Assembly: GCA_963847345.1 (NCBI GenBank)
Contig: CAWJZU010000022.1
Location: 186,001 to 250,000, forward strand
Length of the DNA stretch: 64,000 nucleotides
DNA from: DATARH01 sp963847345
GTDB lineage: Bacteria > Pseudomonadota > Alphaproteobacteria > ATCC43930 > CGMCC-115725
Direction: 5' to 3'
In this document: positions 50,139 to 59,304 of the stretch, piece by piece
Position numbering within the stretch: the first letter of the stretch is position 1
Layout of the letters: the number at the start of each line of letters is the position of its first letter
Made by a program: the position numbers and the translations under genes
The notes under the pieces: model-generated
Seen by the model: only the letters and a program-made list of their open reading frames with translations
Told to the model about the DNA's origin: nothing
Databases searched by the model: none

Positions 50139-50629
50139 TTAGTTGCGCTTGGCGAGTTGGTTAGCGCTGTCGATCAGCTGTTGGACGAGCGCGGCAACGT
50201 CGGGGTCAGCCAGATTGACCGGTCGAGCCGGATCCGACACGAGGTAATCATGGTGACGCTGCGGTGGCGGTCCACAACCGGTCGACCTTCACGAGGTCAT
50301 TGTGATACATGACCTGTCCCCTGACCTGATAACCTGAATAACCTGACGGCGTGGCGATCGGCACGACAGTGGTGGCCACGCCTTTCGCAGGTCGCCATTC
50401 ACATCGTACAAATGGTTCAACGTCATCTGCCGGCCCGCAGCACGCGCGTGTGCGTCTCGGCATATTCGCGCAGCGCGTCGCGGCCACGAACGACATGGCC
50501 GTCAGCCTCGAACGCGCCGTTGGGGAGGAAACAGTCGGCCCATCGGGCCGAGTCCTGAGCATCGATCGTCTGGCAATAGCTCGAGCAAAGCTCCTGGATT
50601 GCCAGATTTTCGATCCGACCCGCTTCCAT
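50139..50629 (-). pseudogene. Degenerate SnoaL/NTF2-like protein
   Basis: Read from ATG 50629, the N-terminal part is MEAGRIENLAIQELCSSYCQ, then IDAQDSARWADCFLPNGAFE and GHVVRGRDALREYAETHTR, typical of SnoaL-like domains. It stops at RAGR. Other frames carry QMTLNHLYDVNGD, then GQVMYHNDLVKVDRLW, then DYLVSDPARPVNLADPDVAA and the end SANQLAKRN at TAA 50139-50141. At least three shifts are needed, and not all are +1, unlike most other breaks in the window. A short tandem copy of TTCAGGTTA also lies inside. It looks like genuine decay. Confidence 0.65.
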
Positions 50630-50693
50630 CAGTGCCTCCCCCGGGTTCGGAATACTCCCTGAATACCAATACCGCGCCGAGTCCACGCCTCGC

Positions 50694-51947
50694 CTATCCC
50701 GGAAGCGGCACCATGCCCATCCAGAACATCGTCTTATCGCCGACATCGATGTCGTACTTGCGCACGAATTCCAGCTTGCCGTCGTCGCCGATCCGGAGAA
50801 CCGAGAGGCCGGCGGCGACAGTCTTGATCTGGTCGCCATCCCTTACCTTGACCGGCAGATTGTGCTCCGCGACGAGCATGCGGCCGCTCGGGTCGATATG
50901 AAACGTGCGCGGGTGAATGCCGCGGGTTTCGATGTGCTGGATCGGTTTCGGCTCGCCGGTCGATTGATCGATCGCGAAGACCACGATGCCGTTCTCGCCG
51001 CCCTTGAAGACCTTCTGACCCTTGTAGTCCTCGGTCTGCTCGGCCCGATTGGCGCCGTAGACAAAATGGCCGTTGGGGTGGACATGCACGGTGCCGGCCG
51101 CCTGCCGCGCCCGAATGTTGTTCGGCTCGGCGAGCGTACCCGCGACAAAGGCGGGCTTAGGCGCGAGCCGGCCGTTTTCGAGCGGGAACATCATCATCTC
51201 GTTCTGGGTCTCGATCGAGACATAGACCCAGGGTTTTGTCGGATGGAAATCGAGATGCCTCGGTCCGAATTCCTTCCCGCCATTCGGCGCGACCGACACT
51301 TCGTTGCTGAGCACGCCGTCCTTGTAATCGAAGACCTTTAGCGCACCCGGGTCTTCCGGCTTGGCCGGGGTGCCCTCGTTACCGCGGGTCACCAGAATCG
51401 CGAGCTTGTTGTCCGGCGTCACGCGCACCTGGTGGGCGAAGATCCCGGCGTCGATCGCACCCGGCTGCTTGACCTCCTCGCCGGGCGTGAAGTCTTGGTT
51501 GATGCGGTACACCCGCACCGAACTAGGGTTGTTGAACGCGACCAGAATATATTCTGACGGGATGTCGGTGCTTGTGTGGATCGGGCGCACCGGCAAGGGG
51601 ATCGGTTCGCCGTGCTTCTTCAGAGCGCCGGTCGCCGGATCGATAGCAAACGCGGTCACATGATGCTCGGTGCCGGCGGGACCGTATCCCGGCGCACTGC
51701 TGCTGCTCGCGACGTAGAGATAGCGGCGCGAGGCGTGCGGCCAGGCATATTGCACGCTCGCCGGCAGCGTCACCGTCTCGCGCTTTGTCAGCGTCATGCC
51801 GTCCACATCCACCTCGTAATGCGTGAGGTCGGGTCCGACATTCGCGTAAAGCGCGACCTTGCCCGAGGCAGCGCGCTGCGCCGACGCCAGTTTGGGTAGC
51901 ACCAGGCTGGCGGCCGCCATAGAGATAAAGGCCCTGCGGCTGACCAT
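50694..51947 (-). CDS. Lactonase-family seven-bladed propeller protein, Tat-exported
   Basis: A 417-residue protein of the 6-phosphogluconolactonase-like (YbhE/Lactonase) family. ATG 51947 opens a twin-arginine signal (MVSRRAFISMAAASLVLPKL) cut after ASA, so it is exported folded. Propeller blocks: VTAFAIDPATGALKKHGE, FAHQVRVTPDNKLAILVT, FGPRHLDFHPTKPWVYVSI, VHVHPNGHFVYGANRAEQ, and HPRTFHIDPSGRMLVAEHNL. The enzyme activity is not certain; an exported copy is unlikely to act in the pentose phosphate path. Bases 51948-52178 downstream of the next gene show nothing clear. Confidence 0.85.
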   Translation of the reverse strand: MVSRRAFISMAAASLVLPKLASAQRAASGKVALYANVGPDLTHYEVDVDGMTLTKRETVTLPASVQYAWPHASRRYLYVASSSSAPGYGPAGTEHHVTAFAIDPATGALKKHGEPIPLPVRPIHTSTDIPSEYILVAFNNPSSVRVYRINQDFTPGEEVKQPGAIDAGIFAHQVRVTPDNKLAILVTRGNEGTPAKPEDPGALKVFDYKDGVLSNEVSVAPNGGKEFGPRHLDFHPTKPWVYVSIETQNEMMMFPLENGRLAPKPAFVAGTLAEPNNIRARQAAGTVHVHPNGHFVYGANRAEQTEDYKGQKVFKGGENGIVVFAIDQSTGEPKPIQHIETRGIHPRTFHIDPSGRMLVAEHNLPVKVRDGDQIKTVAAGLSVLRIGDDGKLEFVRKYDIDVGDKTMFWMGMVPLPG

Positions 51948-52178
51948 CGTCTTCCTCCCCGGGTTGCCGGCGAGCGGCCTGGCAGACAGATTTTGCGCCG
52001 CCGCCGGATGTCGCCGCAACTATAGCGGTTGCCGCGCGCCGTGGATATCGCGCGGCGCCGGGACGCCGGTCACATACGCACGAACCACACGGAAGCGCAA
52101 ACCCTCGCCGCCGGAGGAGAAAGTCGCCGCGCGGCAGGCCTTCGGCCGGATCTAGTGCCGCCTTCCCTCAGTGCGCGA

Positions 52179-55100
52179 TTATAATATAGCGATGGAACTC
52201 AGCAGGGCTGACGGCGTGTCTATTCCTTGTATCGTCACATCATGGTTCGGACCGAGATGCAACACGGTAGCGCCTGCGACTACGCTGGCAGCAGCGGCCA
52301 ATTGAGTGGCACTGGTAATGCTAGTGCCATCTACGCCTGACGCTATCTTCAGAACATCGGTCCCCACCTTGAAATTGACGATCGTGTCATGTCCGGGGTG
52401 TATGTCGGCAAAGGTGAATGTGTCTGTCCCCGGCCCCCCTTTCATATAATCATTGCCGTCGTTGTCAATAAAGGTCGTCGCGCCGTTTCCAGCAAACAAA
52501 AAGTCGTTTCCGGTCCCGGCGATAAGCGTGGTCGGCCCGTCGCCACCGAACAGCAGATCAATACTGCCGGTGCCGCCGGTCAACGTCGCCGTCCCGGTAC
52601 CGACCACCGACAGCAGCGCGTCGCGGTTCGTGGCACTAAGCGTCACTGAAGGGTTGTTTGAAACGTCGACTTGAACTTGATTCGCTTGTAGATATTCTCC
52701 GTCGGGCAAGCGCGGCGCTACGTTCCACCACGGACTGTCCCGGTACATTGCCGCCATCCCGGCGGTATCGCCGCCCCAGGCCAGGGCGATTTGGCTCACG
52801 ACGTAGCCGTAAGCCTCTATTGCACGCGGCGATTGCGTGTAAGTGATCAGGTCGGCCAATGCGGCCTTCCCGACCATCACCCAGCCCTCTCCGTCGGTCA
52901 TATGATACTTGGCTATGCTATCGCTGATCTTTTCGGGGTTGGGCGTGGCGAGGCCGTATGGAGATCCGGTAATCTGGTGATTAACGACGTTCCCGTCCGA
53001 AAACTCGGACCAGGTCGTAAAAGGCGCATTCGTTTGCACGTCCTTAAGATAAAGCCAGTAGGACGAGCCGTTCGCCGGGGCAAATCCGTTTTCTCCGTTT
53101 GTGTAGAGACCGGCGACGAAGTTGGTCATGTAGTTGAGCATTCGAACTGCGTCATCGGAAACTTGCGGCAGGTTCATCCCCGCGATCTCCGCCAGCGCGG
53201 TTACGATATAACCCTCCTGCCACGTGGAGACGATCGGCCCACCGGACGCGGTCTCGCTGCCCAAAACAAAACCCTGCAGATCGCCGTATTCGGCCATACT
53301 GTGATCGGTGATGTAGTACCGTACCATCCCGCTCAACGCCTTGGTCAGCTGGGATGTGAAATAGGTTTTCAGTGGATCACCGTCGGGCGTCAGGTAAGCC
53401 GCCTCCGCGACCTCACGCAGGCCCCAAGCGATTGCCCGCTCCTCGTGGCGCGGGCTTGTCACTCCCATGAAGACCGCGTTACCGGGCTTCATCGGGTCGA
53501 TCGATGTGAAGCCATTGTAGTTGGAGTACGGGCTGAACGAGGTGATCGCGTAGTCGGCGGCGGCCTGCAGCAGCTGCAGCTGATATTGGCTGCCGGTAAT
53601 CAAGTAGGGGACATAGTTCAGGTCAGGCATGTGGGCCGTGTCAGGCTTCCAGGGGTCGCCGTTTGCCCCGTAGGTCGGCCACCCGTTGACCGGTTGTGGT
53701 GACCAGTATGGATTCCCGGTGCTATTGGCCGTACTTTGCCAGAAATACGGGTAGTCTGTGCTGCGGATCAGCGTGCCCGTGTTCTCGTCAAGAAGGTGCC
53801 ACGGAATGCTGCCCGACGCATTCGCATTCGCGATCATGACTGCAGTCGCGGTGCTGCTCTGGCTCAGCACCCACTGCGCCACCCAGTTGGGCTGCGGTCC
53901 GATGTCGGGCCGACCGCCGGCGTTGCCCATTACCGGCTGTACTTCCGCGGTACCCAACGGGCCCGTGCTGCCGTACCCGGTGGAGCTGGAGGGGTTGAGC
54001 TTACTGTAATTCGTCTGGATCGCCGCACTGCTGACGCCATAGCTTTGATCGTAGGTCGGCAGTGCGGCAGCGGCGGTCAAATAAGAAACATCGTACTGCA
54101 CATTCGGGTTGATCGTGCCGGCACTGTCCACCCGGTGATCCCACAGCGAATAGAGATACTGTGAGACGTTGTTCGCGCTGTAGACCTGTGTACCGCCCTG
54201 GCGGATCGCCACGTCGTAGGTCAGGTCGGATTTCCCCGGGGAGAACATCCAGCTGTTGTCGAAGATGACATCGGTGCTGGTGGTGCCGTCGGCATAGGCC
54301 CGAATATCGAATTCGACCTTGAGCTTGCCGCCGTTGACCGTCGTCACCACGCTGTATTCGTTGACCTCCGGCCCGGTCAGCCAGCGCTGGACGTTGCCGG
54401 CGGTTATCGCGGCCTGCAAAGCCGCCGCCGCCGAGGCGTTGTCCGTGGTGGTCGTGCCGTCGGCATTGCGGAACGTGAACGCCACATCGAGATTGTAGCC
54501 GCTCGCCAACAGGGAGGCGGCGCTCGGCGCCGCCGGCGACGGCATCGCCGCGCTGCCCTTCGCGAGCATCAGCGCGAGGCTGCCGCCCAGGGCGATTCCG
54601 GGCGCGCTCAAGGTCAGAACCGCATGGCGCACCGAGCCGTCGCTGTTGGTCGCCTTGACATCCATCTGCACCGCGTAATCGACCCCGGCGATGCGCGCGA
54701 CGAGGCTCTCGCCGGGCATTATCGCGCCCGGTTTGAAGACCTGGCCGAACGTCACATAGCCGCTTTGCTCGGCGGTGGCGCCGGTGTTTTGCAAAAGCAA
54801 GCCGACAATGTCACCGCTCTGCGACGGCTGCGGCGGTCTCGTATCGAGCGTGAAGCTCAGCGTCGCGATCCCCGTGTTGCCGGCGAGATCGGTCTGGGTC
54901 GCGCTAAGTGTGTGTACGCCGTCTACCAAGCCGATCGGCGTGAAGCTCCAGGCCCCGGTGCCATCGGCGGTAGTGGTGCCGAGGGTGGCGCCGCCCTCCT
55001 TGACGGTAACCAGGGTGTTGGCCTGACCGAGGCCGTTAACTGCCGGGTTCGACGTGATCTTGTCGGTAGGCGAGCTACCGGTATCTGACAACAGCATCAT

Positions 55101-58100
55101 GCTCACCACCGGCGCCGTTTTGTCGAGCGTAAAGCTCAGCGTCGCCGTTCCGGTGTTGCCGGCGAGATCGGTCTGCGTCGCGCTGAACGTGTGCGGGCCG
55201 TCCGATAGACCGGTCGGCGTGAAGCTCCAGTTTCCGGTACTGTTCGCCGTTACGGTCCCGAGCGTGGTGCCGCCCTCCTTGATGGTGACGAGCGTATTGG
55301 CGTCAGCGGTGCCCTTGATCGTCGGGTTCGAGGTGATCTTGTCGGTTGCCGAGGCGCCGGTGTCGGAAACCAGCGCCATGCTCATTAGGGGCGCCGCCTT
55401 GTCGAGCGTGAAACTCTGCGTCGCCGTCGTGGTGTTACCGGCAAGATCGGTTTGAGTTGCGGTGAGCGTGTGCGCACCGTTGGTCAGCCCGGCCGGCGTG
55501 AAGCTCCAGGCTCCCGAACCGTCCGCCGTCGTCGTGCCGAGCGTGACGCCGCCCTCTTTGATGGTGACGAGCGTGTTGGCCTGACCGGTGCCCTTGATCC
55601 CCGGGTTTGACGTGATCTTATCGGTCGCCGAGATGCCGGTGTCCGACACCAGGTCGATCGACAGTACGCTCACCAACGGCAGGCTCGACTGCGAACTGTC
55701 GAGGGTAAAAGTCTTCGTTGTGGATCCGGTATTGCCGGCCAAGTCGGTCTGGGTGATGCCGTATGTGTGCGTACCCTCGGGCAGACCGATCGGCGTAAAG
55801 CTCCAGGCTCCCGTCGCGTCGGCCATCGTCGTGCCGAGTAGTTTAATGCCCTCCTTGATGGTGACCAGGGCATTGGCATCGCCTTTGCCCGTGATCCCGG
55901 GGTTCGCGGTGATCTTGTCGGTGGCAGAAATCCCGGTATCCGCAATCAGGTTTACGAACAATACAGGTGCCGCCCTGTCGAGTGTGAAGCCCAGCGTCGC
56001 CGTTCCGGTGCTGCCGGCGAGATCGGTCTGGCTGGCGCTCAGCGTGTGGACGCCATCGACCAGACCGGCCGGCGTGAAGCTCCAGGCCCCCGTGCCGTCC
56101 GCCATCGCCGTGCCGAGCGTGACGCCGCCTTCCTTGATGGTGACCGGGGTGTTGGCCTCACCAACGCCCTTGACCGCCGGGTTCGAGGTGATCCCGTCGC
56201 TTGCCGAGCTGCCGGTATCGGAGACCAGGGCCATGCTCACCGCCGGCGCCGTCGCGTCGAGTGTGAAGCTCAGCGTGGCGGCTTCCGGTATTGCCGGCGA
56301 GATCGGTCTGGCTGGCGCTCAGCGTGTGCGCGCCATCGGCCAGACCGGCCGGCGTGAAGCTCCAGGCTCCCGTGCCGTCCGCCATCGCCGTGCCGAGCGT
56401 GACGCCGCCTTCCGTGATTGTGACCAGCGTATTGGCCTGACCGACGCCCTTGACCGCCGGGTTCGACGTGATCCCGTCGCTTGCCGAGCTGCCGGTATCG
56501 GAGACCAGGGCCATGCTCATCGCCGGCGCCGTCGCGTCGAGTGTGAAGCTCAGCGTTGCGGCTCCGGTATTGCCGGCGAGATCGGTCTGGCTGGCGCTCA
56601 GCGTGTGCGCGCCGTCGGCCAGACCGGCCGGCGTGAAGCTCCAGGCCCCCGTGCCGTCCGCCATCGCCGTGCCGAGCGTGACGCCGCCTTCCGTGATTGT
56701 GACCAGCGTATTGGCCTGACCGACGCCCTTGACCGCCGGGTTCGACGTGATCCCGTCGCTTGCCGAGCCGCCGGTATCGGAGACCAGGGCCATGCTCATC
56801 GCCGGCGCCGTCGCGTCGAGTGTGAAGCTCAGCGTTGCGGCTCCGGTATTGCCGGCGAGATCGGTCTGGCTGGCGCTCAGCGTGTGCGCGCCGTCGGCCA
56901 GACCGGCCGGCGTGAAGCTCCAGGCCCCCGTGCCGTCCGCCATCGCCGTGCCGAGCGTGACGCCGCCTTCCGTGATTGTGACCAGCGTATTGGCCTGACC
57001 GACGCCCTTGACCGCCGGGTTCGACGTGATCCCGTCGCTTGCCGAGCTGCCGGTATCGGAGACCAGGGCCATGCTCATCGCCGGCGCCGTCGCGTCGAGT
57101 GTGAAGCTCAGCGTCGCGGCTCCGGTATTGCCGGCGAGATCGGTCTGGCTGGCGCTCAGCGTGTGCGCGCCGTCGGCCAGACCGGCCGGCGTGAAGCTCC
57201 AGGCCCCCGTGCCGTCCGCCATCGCCGTGCCGAGCGTGACGCCGCCCTCCTTGATCGTGACCAGGGTGTTGGCCTCACCGATGCCCTTGACGGTCGGGTC
57301 CGACGTGATCCCATCGCTGGCCGAGCTGCCGGTATCCGAAACCAGCGCGACGCTCAGCGTCGCTGTCCCGGTACCGCCGGGATCGGTCGATGTGGTGACC
57401 AGGTTGGGATCGGCAATGGCCGACCATTTCGCACCTGTCCACTGAAACCATTGCCCCTGCAAGTTGCGCGAATACAGCTTCCCGCCGTTGGCGACATCAA
57501 GCTCGGCACCGGCGGCGGACCCGAACGACTGTCCATTCAACAGGATGTAGTTGCCGGTGGTGGCTTTCCCCGTGCTGAATGTCCAAACCCCATCAGCGGT
57601 TACCAAACCGCCGCAGCTGCCCGCCCGCACAGCGGTGCCGTCCGGCGACAGCGCGGACGCCAGCTTCGGGTCAACCCACGCAAGCCATTTCGTACCCGAC
57701 CACTCATACCATTGTCCGGTTGCGTCACGCGAATAGAGCTTCCCGCCGTTGGCGACATCAAGCTCGACGCCGACGGCGTTTCCGGCCGTTTGTCCATTCA
57801 ACAGAATGTAGTTGCCGGTGGTGGCTTTCCCCGTGCTGAATGTCCAAACCCCATCAGCGGTTACCAGACCGCCGCAGCTGCCCGCCCGCACAGCGGTGCC
57901 GTCCGGCGACAGCGCGGACGCCAGCTTCGGGTCAACCCACGCAAGCCATTTCGTACCCGACCACTCGTACCATTGTCCGGTTGCGTCACGCGAATAGAGC
58001 TTCCCGCCGTTGGCGACATCGAGCTCGACGCCGACGGCGTTTCCGGCCGTTTGTCCATTCAACAGAATGTAGTTGCCGGTGGTGGCTTTCCCGGTGCTGA

Positions 58101-58461
58101 ATGTCCAAACCCCATCAGCGGTCACCAAACCGCCGCAGCTGCCCGCCCGCACAGCGGTGCCGTCCGGCGAGGGGGTGGACTCCAGCGTCGGGTCCACCCA
58201 GGCCAGCCAATTCGCACCCGACCACTCGTACCACTGCCCGGTCATATCGCGCGAATAGAGCTTCCCGCCATTGGCGACCCTAAGCTCGACGCCGGCAAAC
58301 GACCCGAGCGTCTTACCATTCAACAGGATGTAATTGCCGGTGGTCGCTTTTCCGGTGCTGAAACTCCACACACCAGCGGCAGTTGTCAGACCGACGCCAC
58401 TGCCCGCCTGTATCACGGTGCCATCCGGCGAAAATATTGATATCTCGGTCATGTCATTCAT
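52179..58461 (-). CDS. Giant RTX protein: unique N-terminal repeats, nine Ig-like domains, large enzyme-like domain; one frameshift
   Basis: About 2,093 residues. From ATG 58461: four 87-residue repeats (VWSFSTGKATTGNYILLNG to GQWYEWSGANWLAWVDP); about nine 93-residue Ig-like domains (MSMALVSDTGSSASDGITS to SFTLD); a region of about 720 residues starting near 54830 (YVTFGQVFKPGAIMPGESLV, then helical blocks such as REVAEAAYLTPDGDPLKTY); and a C-terminal calcium-binding RTX part (AGTGNDFLFAGNG, GGPGTDTFTFADI). No N-terminal signal exists, so type I secretion is likely, though no transporter is nearby. The central region recalls exo-rhamnogalacturonan-lyase-like (PcRGLX) proteins, from memory only. 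One extra T near 56283 breaks the frame: adjoining repeats read GGCTCCGG, this one GGCTTCCGG. Confidence 0.85.
56160..57290. repeat. Near-identical 279-bp tandem repeats encoding Ig-like domains
   Basis: The mark GAGACCAGGG recurs at 56221, 56501, 56780 and 57059. The spacing is 279 bp, except 280 where the extra T lies. Units here differ by only a few bases, while units beyond (54840-56150 and 57290-57340) are more diverged. This suggests recent amplification or gene conversion. Confidence 0.9.
57420..58461. repeat. Four 261-bp tandem repeats encoding 87-residue domains
   Basis: TTGCCGGTGG-type marks recur at 57551, 57812, 58073 and 58334, exactly 261 bp apart. The middle two units are almost identical and the outer ones more diverged. 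On the minus strand each encodes one domain with VANGGKLYSRD and GQWYEWSG. The wide open frames on the plus strand here are by-products of the repeats. Confidence 0.9.
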
Positions 58462-59304
58462 TCGATCTGTTTTGAGCTAATGTCGATGAACCCGGTGCCG
58501 AGAGCCTTTCCGTCTGAGCCAGCACGGTAAGCCGACTACTAGAAAGGATCTCTCGATAGAGGTTCTTCATGCACGACGATAATCCAGCCTTTTTAAGAAC
58601 CAGTTAAATGATTGTTTCTCCGAAGTTAATACATACAATTTCAATATTTCTCGAAACACTGCCGGCACGGAATTGGAAAGCAACGATCAGGGCAGAATCG
58701 CGATTTTCACAAACATATCGTATGTGCGACAACTTGCCGCGACATGCCGCGATCGCTGCGATGGACATCAGGTCGGTCGAGGTCTCGAAGCAGTCGCCAG
58801 GGTCGATATTATGAACCATAAAAAATTCATCTGAATTTGCGGAAACTGCTAGCCATCAAATAGTCTTAGGTCGGCGACCTGGGATAGCAGCCTCTATAAT
58901 CAACAAGTCAGCGGCGAAGCTTCGGGTTCAAATCAATGCTTGTTGCTTCGGCCAGCATCGGGGTGCCGATATAGCGTCGGCACGAAGGCGACTTACGGAC
59001 GACAGGGTGGCATTCACTTACATTCGTCGTTGCGACGCGGTTGCCGGGCACTCTGACAGCTCGCGAAGCGGGAGGAGCGCGGACAGCTCTGTCTGGTCGA
59101 AGTAGGAATCACACAGCGGCGCGACGGATACTTCACGCGAACGGAGGGTCCCATGCGCAGGCGTGGCGCTTCTTTTCCGCTGAAACCGATTCTCGCGGCG
59201 GATGTCGTCAAAAGCGGTGACGGCTGTGCCTGAGTGCTGTTTGATTGCAATCAATGCGCCGGCGCGGCGCCGCCATCGGCATGCGCAATCAGGTGCGGAG
59301 CCAA
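58462..59304. other. A/T-richer intergenic region upstream of the RTX gene
   Basis: This 843-bp region has only one weak gene candidate (58604-58819). The part 58590-58870 is clearly A/T-rich and probably holds the RTX promoter. The part 58900-59300 returns to high GC and may hold the promoter of the acyl-CoA synthetase gene. No repeat or RNA gene was recognised. Confidence 0.4.
58604..58819 (-). CDS. Weak candidate for a 71-residue protein
   Basis: A frame from ATG 58819 (MVHNIDPGDCFETSTDLMSI) to 58604 reads as a plausible small soluble protein (LSHIRYVCENRDSALIVAF). There is no good ribosome site, and the opposite strand is also open across the same bases (58608-58814). It is the only candidate between the RTX and acyl-CoA synthetase genes. 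I would not rely on it. Confidence 0.2.
   Translation of the reverse strand: MVHNIDPGDCFETSTDLMSIAAIAACRGKLSHIRYVCENRDSALIVAFQFRAGSVSRNIEIVCINFGETII

Noticed and set aside
55588..58440. A 950-codon open frame on the plus strand across the RTX repeats
   Set aside because: It mirrors the minus-strand repeats, has Arg/Gly/Ala-rich low-complexity sequence and ends with them. The minus frame has clear Ig-like and RTX domains.
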